From QHXW01 sp035280425 (GTDB lineage Bacteria > Acidobacteriota > Terriglobia > Bryobacterales > Bryobacteraceae), in the NCBI GenBank assembly GCA_035280425.1, contig DATEFW010000043.1:124001-188000 (forward strand): a DNA stretch of 64,000 bases, in the 5' to 3' direction. The notes beneath the pieces were generated by a model, which was given only the letters and a program-made list of their open reading frames with translations, was not told the DNA's origin and did no database searches. The first letter of the stretch is position 1, and each line of letters begins with the position of its first letter. The position numbers and the translations under genes are program-made. Of the stretch, positions 35,501 to 43,339 are shown piece by piece.

Positions 35501-36035
35501 CGCCCTGGCTCCCTATACCTGCGTTTGAAACCTCGGTCACTCCAGGCGCCAGAAACGATAGCGTCGAAATGTCGCGGTCGATCAACGGCATAGCGGTGAT
35601 GTACTTGTTGGTGACCTCGGTTCCCAGCGCCCCGCTGACCGTGTTCAAGAGCGGGGATTCAGCCGTAACTTCAACCTGCTGACTGATTTCGCCGACTTCG
35701 AGCTGCAGGTCGAGATCGCTCTGCTGCCCGACGCGCAGGACGATGTTTTCCCGGATCAGCTTCTTGAATCCCTGGGCTTCCGCCGTCGCGGTGTACGGGG
35801 CGGGCTTCAAGTCCGTAAAAACAAAGCGTCCGGCTTCGTCGGTCGTCCGTTTTTCCTCGACGCCGGTCGCCACGTTCTTCATGGTCACCGTCACGCCGGG
35901 AATGACTGCGCCGGATGAATCGGTCACCGTACCCCGGAGTAGGGCGGTATCTACGCCTTGCGCCAGTACCGATGAGGAAAACAGACAAGCCAGGCATAAC
36001 GCCAACAACACTGCCGGGACAAAAAACCGTCGCAT
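32523..36035 (-). CDS. TonB-type outer-membrane receptor with carboxypeptidase-regulatory domain (copy 2)
   Basis: A 1170-residue paralogue of copy 1, with the same signal peptide, carboxypeptidase-regulatory-like domain (LRGTVTDSSGAVIPGVTVTM), plug-like segment and barrel, ending GFRFVF. Long stretches match copy 1 (for example KSVSANDVPQRLAFAAIYE against KSVSANDTPQRLAFAAIYE). Barrel loops differ, for instance at the ligand-facing segments near residues 340-375 and 750-800. The start ATG has GGAGG 7 nt upstream. A tandem duplication with diverged loops suggests different or shifted substrate range. Confidence 0.88.
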   Translation of the reverse strand: MRRFFVPAVLLALCLACLFSSSVLAQGVDTALLRGTVTDSSGAVIPGVTVTMKNVATGVEEKRTTDEAGRFVFTDLKPAPYTATAEAQGFKKLIRENIVLRVGQQSDLDLQLEVGEISQQVEVTAESPLLNTVSGALGTEVTNKYITAMPLIDRDISTLSFLAPGVTEVSNAGIGSQGGTVFASNGQRFATAEFRLDGALLSNPEGGEGGSSNVQYKPSVEAIQEFKLQNNSFSAEYGNNGGTVVSIVTKSGTNQFHGSGWWFFRRPSLDANDFFSNAAGQPIGPYAHDQYGGSVGGPIKKNKSFFFFDYERQRNNGPFTIITSVPTDLQRNGDFSQTFNPDGTVEQIFDPRNTVCTGAGSSLDCERAPFAGNKIPLAQQDPVGANLIKLYPSPTDAGDPVTGLNNYTQKLVENSPSYQLDARIDHNFSDNHRIDGRYSRSHYRDFRPDPFLAPNLSQGTTNDVTIQDHWTIKPTMLWTNRITFHRGYFPQDVQPTVDPLSVGFPEILINNPWFRQPAFPDINVDGYQGLVTNACCTTTRESDTQWSFNSVMNKIMGSHNLKFGGEKRIFLNNFFQPDDTGGEFSFNGNITQQSIFNPDSSQGNSLASLLLGWADSGSVVARPHVANKSGEAAFFIQDDWRITSRLTLNLGLRYEWSTPYSERYNHNQFTCFTCDSGINVPGVGELIGTTILASSSRRHADPDYNNIAPRLGFAYRLDNKTVVRGGAGIYYGMNFATNWQYGGTGWNKGVQVIFSKDGGISQYATLENPFPVGFVGPQQGKYGALTLYGYNNHNHGSNTFRNAEIYQWNLGVEREIPGNVLVELNYSANRSTHLPWNYSTENRNYISAANRLAYGTAGLASHVPNPFQFLFQQLPGQPAPIFNLADSIYNDPTIPQIDLLRPYPQFPGTFAGFPEFVATSSYQSMQVRFEKRLSHGLSVTGSYTFSKFIDDSDSGGNAWIGNIGFAGAPQDLTNLRAEKSVSANDTPQRLAFAAIYELPVGRGRTLGRDMNRVMNGIIGGWQVNTFVTFQTGQPLVFSDSNQTLADSPNQRPNINGKACSGANVYDVVNGTANYFNLDSFSHPADQTPGNMGRYISDCRAPGIHNIDLGISKKVEFTESRYLEIRGDFFNAFNTPRFGFPNTTFGGDGFGVINGQYNSPRHGQIGFRFVF

Positions 36036-36089
36036 TCGTCAACCTCCGCTGCCGATTTTTCTGGATAATTTCGCCCTGTTCCTAATGGA

Positions 36090-36099
36090 CTAGTACTAG
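36090..36099. promoter_or_regulatory. CTAGTACTAG palindrome in receptor copy 2 leader
   Basis: A perfect 10-bp palindrome, 15-24 nt downstream of the -10 box of copy 2, so just inside the transcript. It is the zero-spacing form of the CTAGT/ACTAG pair before copy 1. Confidence 0.4.
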
Positions 36100-36113
36100 G
36101 AAGGGATTTTTGG

Positions 36114-36143
36114 AATGTACATCGGCTAACAAAGGGGTGTCAA
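36114..36143 (-). promoter_or_regulatory. Sigma-70-type promoter of receptor copy 2
   Basis: On the minus strand: TTGACA (36138-36143), 18-nt spacer, then TACATT (36114-36119). The bases around the -10 (TTCCAAAAA downstream) are shared with the copy 1 promoter. The start codon is about 78 nt downstream of the -10. Confidence 0.6.
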
Positions 36144-36331
36144 GCAAATCGCGGGCGGCACATCCCTGCTTTGTACCGGAAGCCACAGGTGATTTTTCCG
36201 GTTCAAGAGAAACTCGGGCAAATGCCCTGGAGAAATGTGGTTGGGCCGGTGCGCCGGCCACCGCCGCCGGGAATGAAGTAGAGCCGCCAATTACCCACAT
36301 AACGATAGTTCGCAGCATGCTGGACAACGCA

Positions 36332-36363
36332 TTGACAGTCCCCTAGGCAGGCTGCAGTATAGT
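36332..36363 (+). promoter_or_regulatory. Possible promoter of PPC/DUF1549/DUF1501 operon
   Basis: TTGACA (36332-36337) and TATAGT (36358-36363) precede the ATG at 36385, but the spacer is 20 nt, too long for a strong promoter. The region 36144-36331 between the two divergent promoters shows nothing else I can support. Confidence 0.3.
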
Positions 36364-36384
36364 GTTTTCTATAGGTTCCGGCGC

Positions 36385-38148
36385 ATGCGGCGAGCGTGTA
36401 TTCGCGGTGTGGTGACGGCCATCCTGGTGCAGTCCGGCTGCTTGAGCCTGCTGCCGCCAGCAGCATGGCCGAAAACGGGCAAGCCCGATCCGGAACCCCG
36501 CGCCTTTAGTATTTTTCCGCTCGGTTACTCACGGGGCGGGGACTATGCGGCGGGGATACGAGGGGTTTCCCTACATGATGCGCAGGCGATCTGGTTTGAA
36601 ACCAATGCCATCCAGGCGCGTGTTGACCGCGTGGAGCGCGATCCCGAATCCAAACCGGATGACGTGACGCCGACGGATCTGGTCGATATTCACGTTACCG
36701 TCAGCGCCACTGCCAAGCCCGGCGTTTATCCATTCCGCGTTGTGACCAAGGAAGGCGTTTCCAACGAAATCTCCCTGCGAGTGGTCCAGGAACGCACCAT
36801 GGCCGAACCGGAAAGGTTGACGGATGAACCCGGGCACGCGCCCCGGTTGACGGATTTTCCGCTGGTGGTGAACGGCAGGATCGCGAAGAAAGGTGAGGTC
36901 GATTACTACTGGTTCGAGGCGCAGCCGGGGAAAGAACTGACGTTCGAAGCGTTTTCGGGATTTTCGGCGTTCGACCCGGCCGTCGCCATTTTAGAGCCGT
37001 CGGGAAGCTGGTTCGATCCGCATCGCCTGAACCGCATCGCATTCAATGACGAGCCGCTGTATTATCCGGATTTCTCGACGGATGCGAAACTGGTGCACCG
37101 GTTTGGGCGAGGCGGGCGATACCTGGTGCGCGTGTCGGCATTTCAAGGCCGCGGCAGCCCGAATGACGTATACGAATTGCGCATCTCAAAAGGCGCAGGC
37201 CCGCCTGCGCTGCTGCGGGCTCCTGCGAAACCGGGCTGGCAGGAACATATTTTTACGCGGCGTCTTGCGACAGACTGGCTGGACGAGTTGCATGGCCGGG
37301 GCACTCCAGCGAAGAATCCCGAGGCGCTCGAGACGTTTCGCGCCGTGACCGAGCCTGCGGCTTCGCGGCCCACGATGAAGGTGCCTGGTATCGCCGAGGG
37401 CGTGATTTCCAAGCCTGCCGAGAGGCAAACGATCGGCTTTCACGTGGAGCATGCCGGGGAGCTGGCTCTCGAAGTCGAGACGCCGGAGGCGACCCTACCG
37501 CTGTTCAATCCGGTTATTCGGGTGCTCGATTCCGGCGGCCGCGAAGTGATCACCAACGTCTACACGCAGCTCAACAATTGCGGCGGCTTCATGATGAAGA
37601 CCGTCCAGCCGAAGTTCATCGCATCTTTTGCGGAGGGAAACTATACGCTCGAGATTCATGACCTCACCACGGATAACGGCGCCGCGAGCTTTGCATACCG
37701 GGTGCTGGTGAGGCCCGAGATTCCGCACCTCGGCAAGGTTGAGGTCACGGAGGAGCGTGTGAATCTGTCGCCGGGCACGGCGAAACAGGTAAGCGTGGAA
37801 CTGGAGCGCGAGGAGAATTATTCCGGACTGGTGGCCTTGAGCGTTGAAGGTTTGCCTCCAGGCGTCGAGGCCGCGGCTGGATCGGAACCCGAACAGGAGA
37901 AGCCTCCGCTGATGAATGGCGGAAAAGTAGAGCGTTATTTTCCGAAGCACCAGCAGTCGGTACTTTTGCTGACTGCTGCACCCGACGCGCCTGTGATGGC
38001 CATGCCGCAAATGGTGCGCGTTGTGGTGCGCCCGATTGTGGAGGGCAAAGTTGCCGCGCCGATATCGGTTAAATCCGTGCCGGTCATGGTAGTGGCGGCC
38101 AAAGCGGAGGCGGCCGCGGCCGAGGTTAAAAGCGCGGCTAAGCGATGA
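36385..38148 (+). CDS. Exported pre-peptidase C-terminal (PPC)-domain protein
   Basis: A 587-residue protein with an N-terminal signal-like segment (residues 1-28). It has an IPT/TIG-like beta start (AFSIFPLGYSRGG, VSATAKPGVYPFRVVT). A PPC-type domain follows at about 145-270 (NGRIAKKGEVDYYWFEAQPGKELTFEAFS, RYLVRVSAFQGRGSPNDVYELRI), then a second PPC-like region at about 320-450. It ends in an Ala/Lys-rich tail (AKAEAAAAEVKSAAKR). Such proteins accompany DUF1549/DUF1501 genes in Acidobacteria and Planctomycetes. It overlaps the next gene by 4 nt (ATGA), so translation is coupled. A structural or substrate-binding role is likely; the substrate is unknown. Confidence 0.75.
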   Translation: MRRACIRGVVTAILVQSGCLSLLPPAAWPKTGKPDPEPRAFSIFPLGYSRGGDYAAGIRGVSLHDAQAIWFETNAIQARVDRVERDPESKPDDVTPTDLVDIHVTVSATAKPGVYPFRVVTKEGVSNEISLRVVQERTMAEPERLTDEPGHAPRLTDFPLVVNGRIAKKGEVDYYWFEAQPGKELTFEAFSGFSAFDPAVAILEPSGSWFDPHRLNRIAFNDEPLYYPDFSTDAKLVHRFGRGGRYLVRVSAFQGRGSPNDVYELRISKGAGPPALLRAPAKPGWQEHIFTRRLATDWLDELHGRGTPAKNPEALETFRAVTEPAASRPTMKVPGIAEGVISKPAERQTIGFHVEHAGELALEVETPEATLPLFNPVIRVLDSGGREVITNVYTQLNNCGGFMMKTVQPKFIASFAEGNYTLEIHDLTTDNGAASFAYRVLVRPEIPHLGKVEVTEERVNLSPGTAKQVSVELEREENYSGLVALSVEGLPPGVEAAAGSEPEQEKPPLMNGGKVERYFPKHQQSVLLLTAAPDAPVMAMPQMVRVVVRPIVEGKVAAPISVKSVPVMVVAAKAEAAAAEVKSAAKR

Positions 38149-40676
38149 CGTCACGACTGATTTCCGCGTTTGTATTCTTTGCCGTCGCCGCCGGTGCGGC
38201 ATCGCACGGCGCAGCCAAGCTCGTCTCGATTCGCGTCGCGCCCGAGTCCCGGACGCTGACAGGCGCCGGCGCCGCCCAGCAATTTCTCGCCATCGGCTCC
38301 TTTTCCGACGGCACCGAGCAGGATGTGACGGGCCAAGCGGCGTGGCGGCTTTCCGACCCCGCGCTTGCGAAAATAACGCCCGACGCGCTTCTGATTGCGG
38401 CGGCGGATGGCACCCTTACGCTTACCGCGAAGGTGCAGAAATGCTCGGCCAACGCGTCGATTAAACTGGTCCGCACCCGAGAGCAGCGTCCTTTCAGCTT
38501 CGCCCGCGAGATAGCCGGTATCTTTACGCGGCGCGGCTGCAACGGTGTGGCGTGCCATGGCAGTGTAAAGGGCCGCGGCGGGTTCAAGCTGTCCGCCATC
38601 GCCGTGAATCCGCGCGACGATTACGAGTGGATCACCAAGGGCGGCGGTTACCAGGTGCTCACCGACGCGCCGGCCGGCCCCAGAATCCCGCGCATCAACC
38701 TGAAGGAGCCCGAAAAGAGTTTGCTTCTCGAGAAACCTTCCATGACGGTCGCTCACGCCGGCGGGCTGCGTCTTCCGAAAGACAGCGAGGATTACCGGAA
38801 GATTCTGGAATGGGTCCGGAACGGAGCGCCGTTCGGCCCGGCGCGGGCACCGGATTCGCGGGTGGTATCGCTCGAGGTCACGCCGCGCCTCGTCACCTTC
38901 CCCGTAAATGGCAAGCACCGCCTGCTGGTTACCGCGCATATGGCGGATGGCAGCCTGAAAGATTTTACTCGCGAAGTGGTGTATCAGGCGATCAACGCGA
39001 ACGTCGCGACGGTGAGCGCCGGGGGCATCGTTTCCGGAACGAACTCGGGTGAGACGGCGGTGCTGGCGCGGGCCGCGGGGCATTCGGCCAGCGCGACCGT
39101 CGGTGTCATTCGCGAATTCGTCGCGGATTATCCGGACGTTCCGCGTGTCAATTTTATCGACGATTACGTTTTTGCGAAGCTCAGAAAGCTGCAGATCGTA
39201 CCGTCGGACCTGTCAAATGATAGCGAGTTTCTGCGCCGCATCTGCCTGGATCTGACCGGCACCTTGCCGCCCGCCGATCGCGTGCGTGAATTTCTTGCGA
39301 GCAAAGATCCGAAGAAACGGGAAAAGTTGATCGATACGCTGATCGGAACGCCGGAGTTCGTAGACTACTGGACTTTCCGCTTCTCAGACCTGTTCCGTGT
39401 CGCCATCTTCTCGAACGGCCTCAGTCCGAAGTGGAGCGACATGTACTGGCAATGGATCCACGACAGCATTGCCAAAAACAAGCCGTACGATCAGATGGCG
39501 CGGGAGCGCCTGGCGGCGCAAGGTTACGACGCTCCCTCGCGCCACTATCTTCCCTACACCGTGATTTCGCCGCCCGCGGAAATCATGTCCGAGGAGGTGC
39601 GCGTCTTTTTCGGCCGGCGCCTGGACTGCGCGCAATGCCACAACCATCCTTATGAGAATTGGACCCAGGACCAGTTCTGGGGCCTGACCGCGTTCTTCGA
39701 CCGCATGTTCATCATGAGCAACACGCTCACGGATTCGGTGATCTTCGATCATCCCATTCACGAAGACCTAGGCTCAGCCGACGTGAAAGGGAGCATCAAG
39801 CTTTTTCATCCGCGCACGAAAGTGGAAGTAAAGCCGGCGTTGCTCGATGGGACGCCGGTTGCGGGCTCCGACCTGGAGAATCCGCGGCGCGAATTCGCCC
39901 GCTGGGCTACCGCCCATCCTTATTTTGCCGAGGCCGCCGTGAATCGCGTCTGGAGCTGGTATTTCGGCCGGGGGCTGGTGGAACCGGTGGATGATTTTCG
40001 TTCCACCAATCCGCCAACGCATCCCGGCCTGCTGGAAAAACTGGCCGAAGATTTCCGCACACATGGCCATGATCTGCGCCGCCTGATGCGGCTGATCGTG
40101 ACGTCGCGTACGTACCAGCTCTCCGGCGTTCCCAATGAATCGAACCGGGACGATCAGATCAATTATTCCCACGCTATCTCGCGCCCGCTGGACGCCGAGG
40201 TGCTGTTGGATGCCATTTCGAATGTGACCGGCGTGCCCGAAGTCTTCAGCACCGCGTCCGACGCGAATGCGGCCGGGGGCGGACAGGCTCCGCTGGGGAC
40301 CCGGGCGATCAATCTGCACCAGACAGACGTCTACTTTTCGCGTTTTCTCGATCTGTATGGGCGTCCGAACCGGCTGGCTGTTCCCGAGCGCAACGCCAAG
40401 GCGAATCTAGGACAGGCTCTGGATATGTTTGCGGGACCGGATTACAACGAGAAGCTGATGGCCAACGGTTCCCGGATAGGGCGGCTGCTCGATGCGGGCG
40501 TGCCGGACTCCAAAATCATCGAAGAGTTTTATCTGACCGCTCTAGGCCGCTATCCGACACGCGAAGAGACATCGGATCTCGAGAAGCTAATCCGCCAAGG
40601 AACTTCCCGGGAAGAAAGTCTGAAAGATTTCGTTTGGGCGTTGATCGCGTCGCGCGAGTTTGCCGAGAACCACTGA
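38145..40676 (+). CDS. Planctomycete-type DUF1549/DUF1553 protein with Ig-like domains
   Basis: An 843-residue exported protein. A signal peptide is followed by a Big2-type Ig domain (about 25-110), a cytochrome-like cysteine motif CNGVACH (C132, C137, H138), a second Big2-like domain (about 255-345, LEVTPRLVTFPVNGKHRLLV), DUF1549 (about 350-560, VNFIDDYVFAKL, DCAQCHNHPYENWTQDQFWG with another CxxCH) and DUF1553 (about 600-840, VNRVWSWYFGRGLVEPVDDFRSTNPP). CAQCH could bind haem c or metal. Family function is unknown; it always pairs with DUF1501, as here. Confidence 0.85.
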   Translation: MTSRLISAFVFFAVAAGAASHGAAKLVSIRVAPESRTLTGAGAAQQFLAIGSFSDGTEQDVTGQAAWRLSDPALAKITPDALLIAAADGTLTLTAKVQKCSANASIKLVRTREQRPFSFAREIAGIFTRRGCNGVACHGSVKGRGGFKLSAIAVNPRDDYEWITKGGGYQVLTDAPAGPRIPRINLKEPEKSLLLEKPSMTVAHAGGLRLPKDSEDYRKILEWVRNGAPFGPARAPDSRVVSLEVTPRLVTFPVNGKHRLLVTAHMADGSLKDFTREVVYQAINANVATVSAGGIVSGTNSGETAVLARAAGHSASATVGVIREFVADYPDVPRVNFIDDYVFAKLRKLQIVPSDLSNDSEFLRRICLDLTGTLPPADRVREFLASKDPKKREKLIDTLIGTPEFVDYWTFRFSDLFRVAIFSNGLSPKWSDMYWQWIHDSIAKNKPYDQMARERLAAQGYDAPSRHYLPYTVISPPAEIMSEEVRVFFGRRLDCAQCHNHPYENWTQDQFWGLTAFFDRMFIMSNTLTDSVIFDHPIHEDLGSADVKGSIKLFHPRTKVEVKPALLDGTPVAGSDLENPRREFARWATAHPYFAEAAVNRVWSWYFGRGLVEPVDDFRSTNPPTHPGLLEKLAEDFRTHGHDLRRLMRLIVTSRTYQLSGVPNESNRDDQINYSHAISRPLDAEVLLDAISNVTGVPEVFSTASDANAAGGGQAPLGTRAINLHQTDVYFSRFLDLYGRPNRLAVPERNAKANLGQALDMFAGPDYNEKLMANGSRIGRLLDAGVPDSKIIEEFYLTALGRYPTREETSDLEKLIRQGTSREESLKDFVWALIASREFAENH

Positions 40677-40710
40677 TGAGAAGCAGGCTTATAATCGAAA
40701 GAAGGTCACC

Positions 40711-42048
40711 GTGCCGCAAACCGGTTGTTTGAAATTGACCAGCGCTCAGGCAGGGCGGCGTGATTTTCTGAAAGCCGGCTCGCTGGGATTTCTCGGCATT
40801 CATCTGAGCCAATTCCTGGCAGTTCGCAGTGCGATGGCCGCCACAGAACCTGCGCAGCCGTCCAAAGCGCAAGCCTGCATTCTGTTTTGGCTGGAGGGCG
40901 GACCGAGCCACATCGACACCTGGGACCCCAAGCCCAACAGTAACTTCAAGCCGATCTCGACCAACGTAGCCGGTATTCAACTTTCCGAGCTGCTGCCGAA
41001 AATCGCCCGGCACATGGACAAGATCTCCCTCGTCCGCTCCATGCACACCAAGGGCAACGACCATCCGCAGGGCACGCACTACGCCGCCACCGCGCATGAA
41101 ATCAACGCCGCGATGAATTTCCCGAGCCTGGGCTCCATCGTCGCGAAGGAAGCGGGCGCGCGGCGGAATATGCCGCCGAACGTGCTGCTGCCGCGATGGG
41201 AAAACAGCCGCCAGTATGAAGAATATTTTCGCGCGGCGTTTCTTGGATCCGACTACGATCCGATGTGCATTCCCGATCCCAGCAAGAAAGATTTTCAAGT
41301 TGCGGACCTGAGCCTGCCCAAGTCTGTTTCGGAAAAAGCCGTCGAGAGCCGGGAGGAGTTTCTCAAGGTTGTAGACCGGCGCTATCGCAGTCTGGAAGCC
41401 GCGGCCGAGCACGCCAACATGGATCACTTCAGCGCGCAGGCGTGGCAGATGCTGCTGACGCCAGCGGTTCGCGACGCGTTTGATCTTTCCAAGGAATCCG
41501 AGAAAACACGCGAGCGCTACGGCCGGGATTCCGTCGGTCAAAGCGCATTGCTGGCCCGGCGGCTGGTGGAAGCAGGCACTCGCTTCGTCACCACGGCCGG
41601 CTTTCATTCCAACTCGTGGGACACGCACAGCGCCAACGACCAGGGTCATCGAGACCGCCTGGCGCCTCCCCTGGACCGGACTCTCTCGGTGCTCCTCGAG
41701 GATCTCGACGAACGGGGTCTATTGGAGTCGACCGTCGTTCTAGCGATGGGTGAATTCGGGCGCACTCCGGAAATGAATCCGGCGCTGGGCCGCGATCATT
41801 GGCCCAACTGCTGGTCCCTTGCGATCGGCGGCGGCGGCATCCGGGGAGGCCAGGTGGTCGGCGCAAGCGACGAGCATGGTTTCAACCCGGTCGGGCGCCA
41901 GGTCAGCATGGGCGACGTTTTCGCCACCGTTTACAAGGCGTTCGGCATCGATTGGCAAAAAGAATATATGAGCCCGGCCGGCCGCCCTGTCAAAATCGCC
42001 AATTCTCTCGACGACCGCACAGCCGAGCCGCTAAAAGAACTGGTGTGA
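40711..42048 (+). CDS. Tat-exported DUF1501 protein
   Basis: A 445-residue protein, alkaline-phosphatase/sulfatase-superfamily-like (DUF1501). It has a twin-arginine signal (GRRDFLKAGSLGFLG), then ILFWLEGGPSHIDTWDPKP, SLVRSMHTKGNDHPQGTHY, WDTHSANDQGHRDRLAPPLD and VVLAMGEFGRTPEMNPALGRDHW, the usual set of metal-liganding Asp/His/Glu residues. The GTG at 40711, 34 nt after the DUF1549 stop, has GAAGG upstream and gives the Tat signal at the right place. Third gene of the PPC-DUF1549-DUF1501 operon. Enzyme activity is not established for this family. Confidence 0.85.
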   Translation: MPQTGCLKLTSAQAGRRDFLKAGSLGFLGIHLSQFLAVRSAMAATEPAQPSKAQACILFWLEGGPSHIDTWDPKPNSNFKPISTNVAGIQLSELLPKIARHMDKISLVRSMHTKGNDHPQGTHYAATAHEINAAMNFPSLGSIVAKEAGARRNMPPNVLLPRWENSRQYEEYFRAAFLGSDYDPMCIPDPSKKDFQVADLSLPKSVSEKAVESREEFLKVVDRRYRSLEAAAEHANMDHFSAQAWQMLLTPAVRDAFDLSKESEKTRERYGRDSVGQSALLARRLVEAGTRFVTTAGFHSNSWDTHSANDQGHRDRLAPPLDRTLSVLLEDLDERGLLESTVVLAMGEFGRTPEMNPALGRDHWPNCWSLAIGGGGIRGGQVVGASDEHGFNPVGRQVSMGDVFATVYKAFGIDWQKEYMSPAGRPVKIANSLDDRTAEPLKELV

Positions 42049-42103
42049 TCCGCGGGCCCGGCAAACTTCGCCCAGTCTAGATTGCTCCGATAGGAAGGCC
42101 CGT

Positions 42104-43168
42104 CTACTTCTTGGGCGCGTACGGGCCCACTTCCGGTTTGCCTTGTGTGTCTTTCAACGGCCCGAGCTCAGCGGCAACGCCGCGCGCGATGGCCGCCGTC
42201 TCGCTCGCATTCTGGAAGCAGGTGAAATCCGGCCGGTCGCGCCACGCAAACGGCCCGCAAAGCCGCTTGCCCGCACCGATCGCCGCATCGTGCACGATGT
42301 TGATCAGCCGCTCGTAGTCGGGCGTGCCTTGTTTATAGCCGGAGAAATTGCCCAGATCTCCGCTGGCTGCAAAGATCGCGGTCACGCCTGGAATGGCAGC
42401 GATTTCGCGTGCCGCCACTGCGCCGTCGAGTGTCTCGATCATCTCGATGAGCACGACGTTGTCGTTGATCGTGTTACGGTACCCGCCCGGAACATCGCCC
42501 CACATCGCCGGATCAAAGGCCTGGCCGCCGCCCAGGCTGCGCTTTCCGACCGGCGGGAACATGGTCCAGTCTCTCGCGGCTTTCCCTTCCTCTACCGAAC
42601 GGACCGTGGGAATCACGACCACGAGCGCGCCCAGATCCATAGCATGTTGGATTTCGCGTTCATCGGTGTAGGCCACGCGCACGCCCGGCACCGCTTTAGC
42701 GTGAGGGCACGCCTTCCACATGCGGCCCACCGCTTCCCAATCGCGCGGGCTGTGTTGCATTTCGGTCCAGATGAAGTCATAGCCGGCATTTGCCATGGCA
42801 CAATACGTTTCCGGACTGTCGGTGCTGAATACCGTGCCCCCGGTTACCTTTTCGCCCTTCATCATCTTGATCATGACCGGATTCCAAATCCTGGCGTTCG
42901 GCGGCGGATCGAACGCCGGTCCATATTTCCATTTGGCGGGGTCGAGCATTCCCTGGTTGACTGCGCCGGAGGGCGCGGTGGTGATGGCGCCCGAGTCCTT
43001 GCCGGCCGGCGCGGCCAGCGGGAAGCGCGTTTTCCCTGCGTCCGCGTTGTTGGCGTAGGGATCTGCCGTGGATGGTTGCGGCGCCTGGCTTTGTGTTTGC
43101 GCCTGTGCCGAAAATATCAGTAATCCCGCGGCCACGCTCAGTGCCGCTCGCTGCAATCGCCGATCCAT
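42104..43168 (-). CDS. HpcH/HpaI-family aldolase with export signal
   Basis: A 354-residue protein. The aldolase barrel (about 80-345) shows GGTVFSTDSPETYCAMANAGYDFIWTEMQHSP, PGVRVAYTDEREIQHAMDLGALVVVIP, VVLIEMIETLDGAVAAREIAAIPGVTAIFAASGDLGN, the pattern of class II 2-keto-3-deoxy-sugar-acid or HpaI aldolases with metal-binding Glu and Asp. Unusually, residues 1-24 form a signal peptide (MDRRLQRAALSVAAGLLIFSAQAQ), so the enzyme should leave the cytoplasm. The start at 43168 has AGGAGGGG 6 nt before it. Most family members are cytoplasmic. Confidence 0.75.
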   Translation of the reverse strand: MDRRLQRAALSVAAGLLIFSAQAQTQSQAPQPSTADPYANNADAGKTRFPLAAPAGKDSGAITTAPSGAVNQGMLDPAKWKYGPAFDPPPNARIWNPVMIKMMKGEKVTGGTVFSTDSPETYCAMANAGYDFIWTEMQHSPRDWEAVGRMWKACPHAKAVPGVRVAYTDEREIQHAMDLGALVVVIPTVRSVEEGKAARDWTMFPPVGKRSLGGGQAFDPAMWGDVPGGYRNTINDNVVLIEMIETLDGAVAAREIAAIPGVTAIFAASGDLGNFSGYKQGTPDYERLINIVHDAAIGAGKRLCGPFAWRDRPDFTCFQNASETAAIARGVAAELGPLKDTQGKPEVGPYAPKK

Positions 43169-43302
43169 GTCGAATCCCCTCCTGTCTTTTTCGCCGGCTG
43201 GACCCGGCTGGCACATCAGATCTGTCCAATCGAGTATATATGTCGCGTGGCGTGCCCGGTTCAGCTTCTCAACAAAACTGCACGGCTCACCGCACCGGGG
43301 CA

Positions 43303-43332
43303 TTGACCGGGAGCCTTGCCTGACATTACAAT
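43303..43332 (+). promoter_or_regulatory. Promoter for a probably leaderless YVTN-propeller mRNA
   Basis: TTGACC (43303-43308), 18-nt spacer, TACAAT (43327-43332), then 7 nt to the ATG at 43340. Transcription should start at or next to the ATG, and no ribosome-binding site is present. Confidence 0.5.
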
Positions 43333-43339
43333 TCCCGCC

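Noticed and set aside
28866..36035. Composite transposon formed by the two receptor copies
   Set aside because: The copies are direct coding duplicates with their own promoters; no transposase or terminal inverted repeats flank them.
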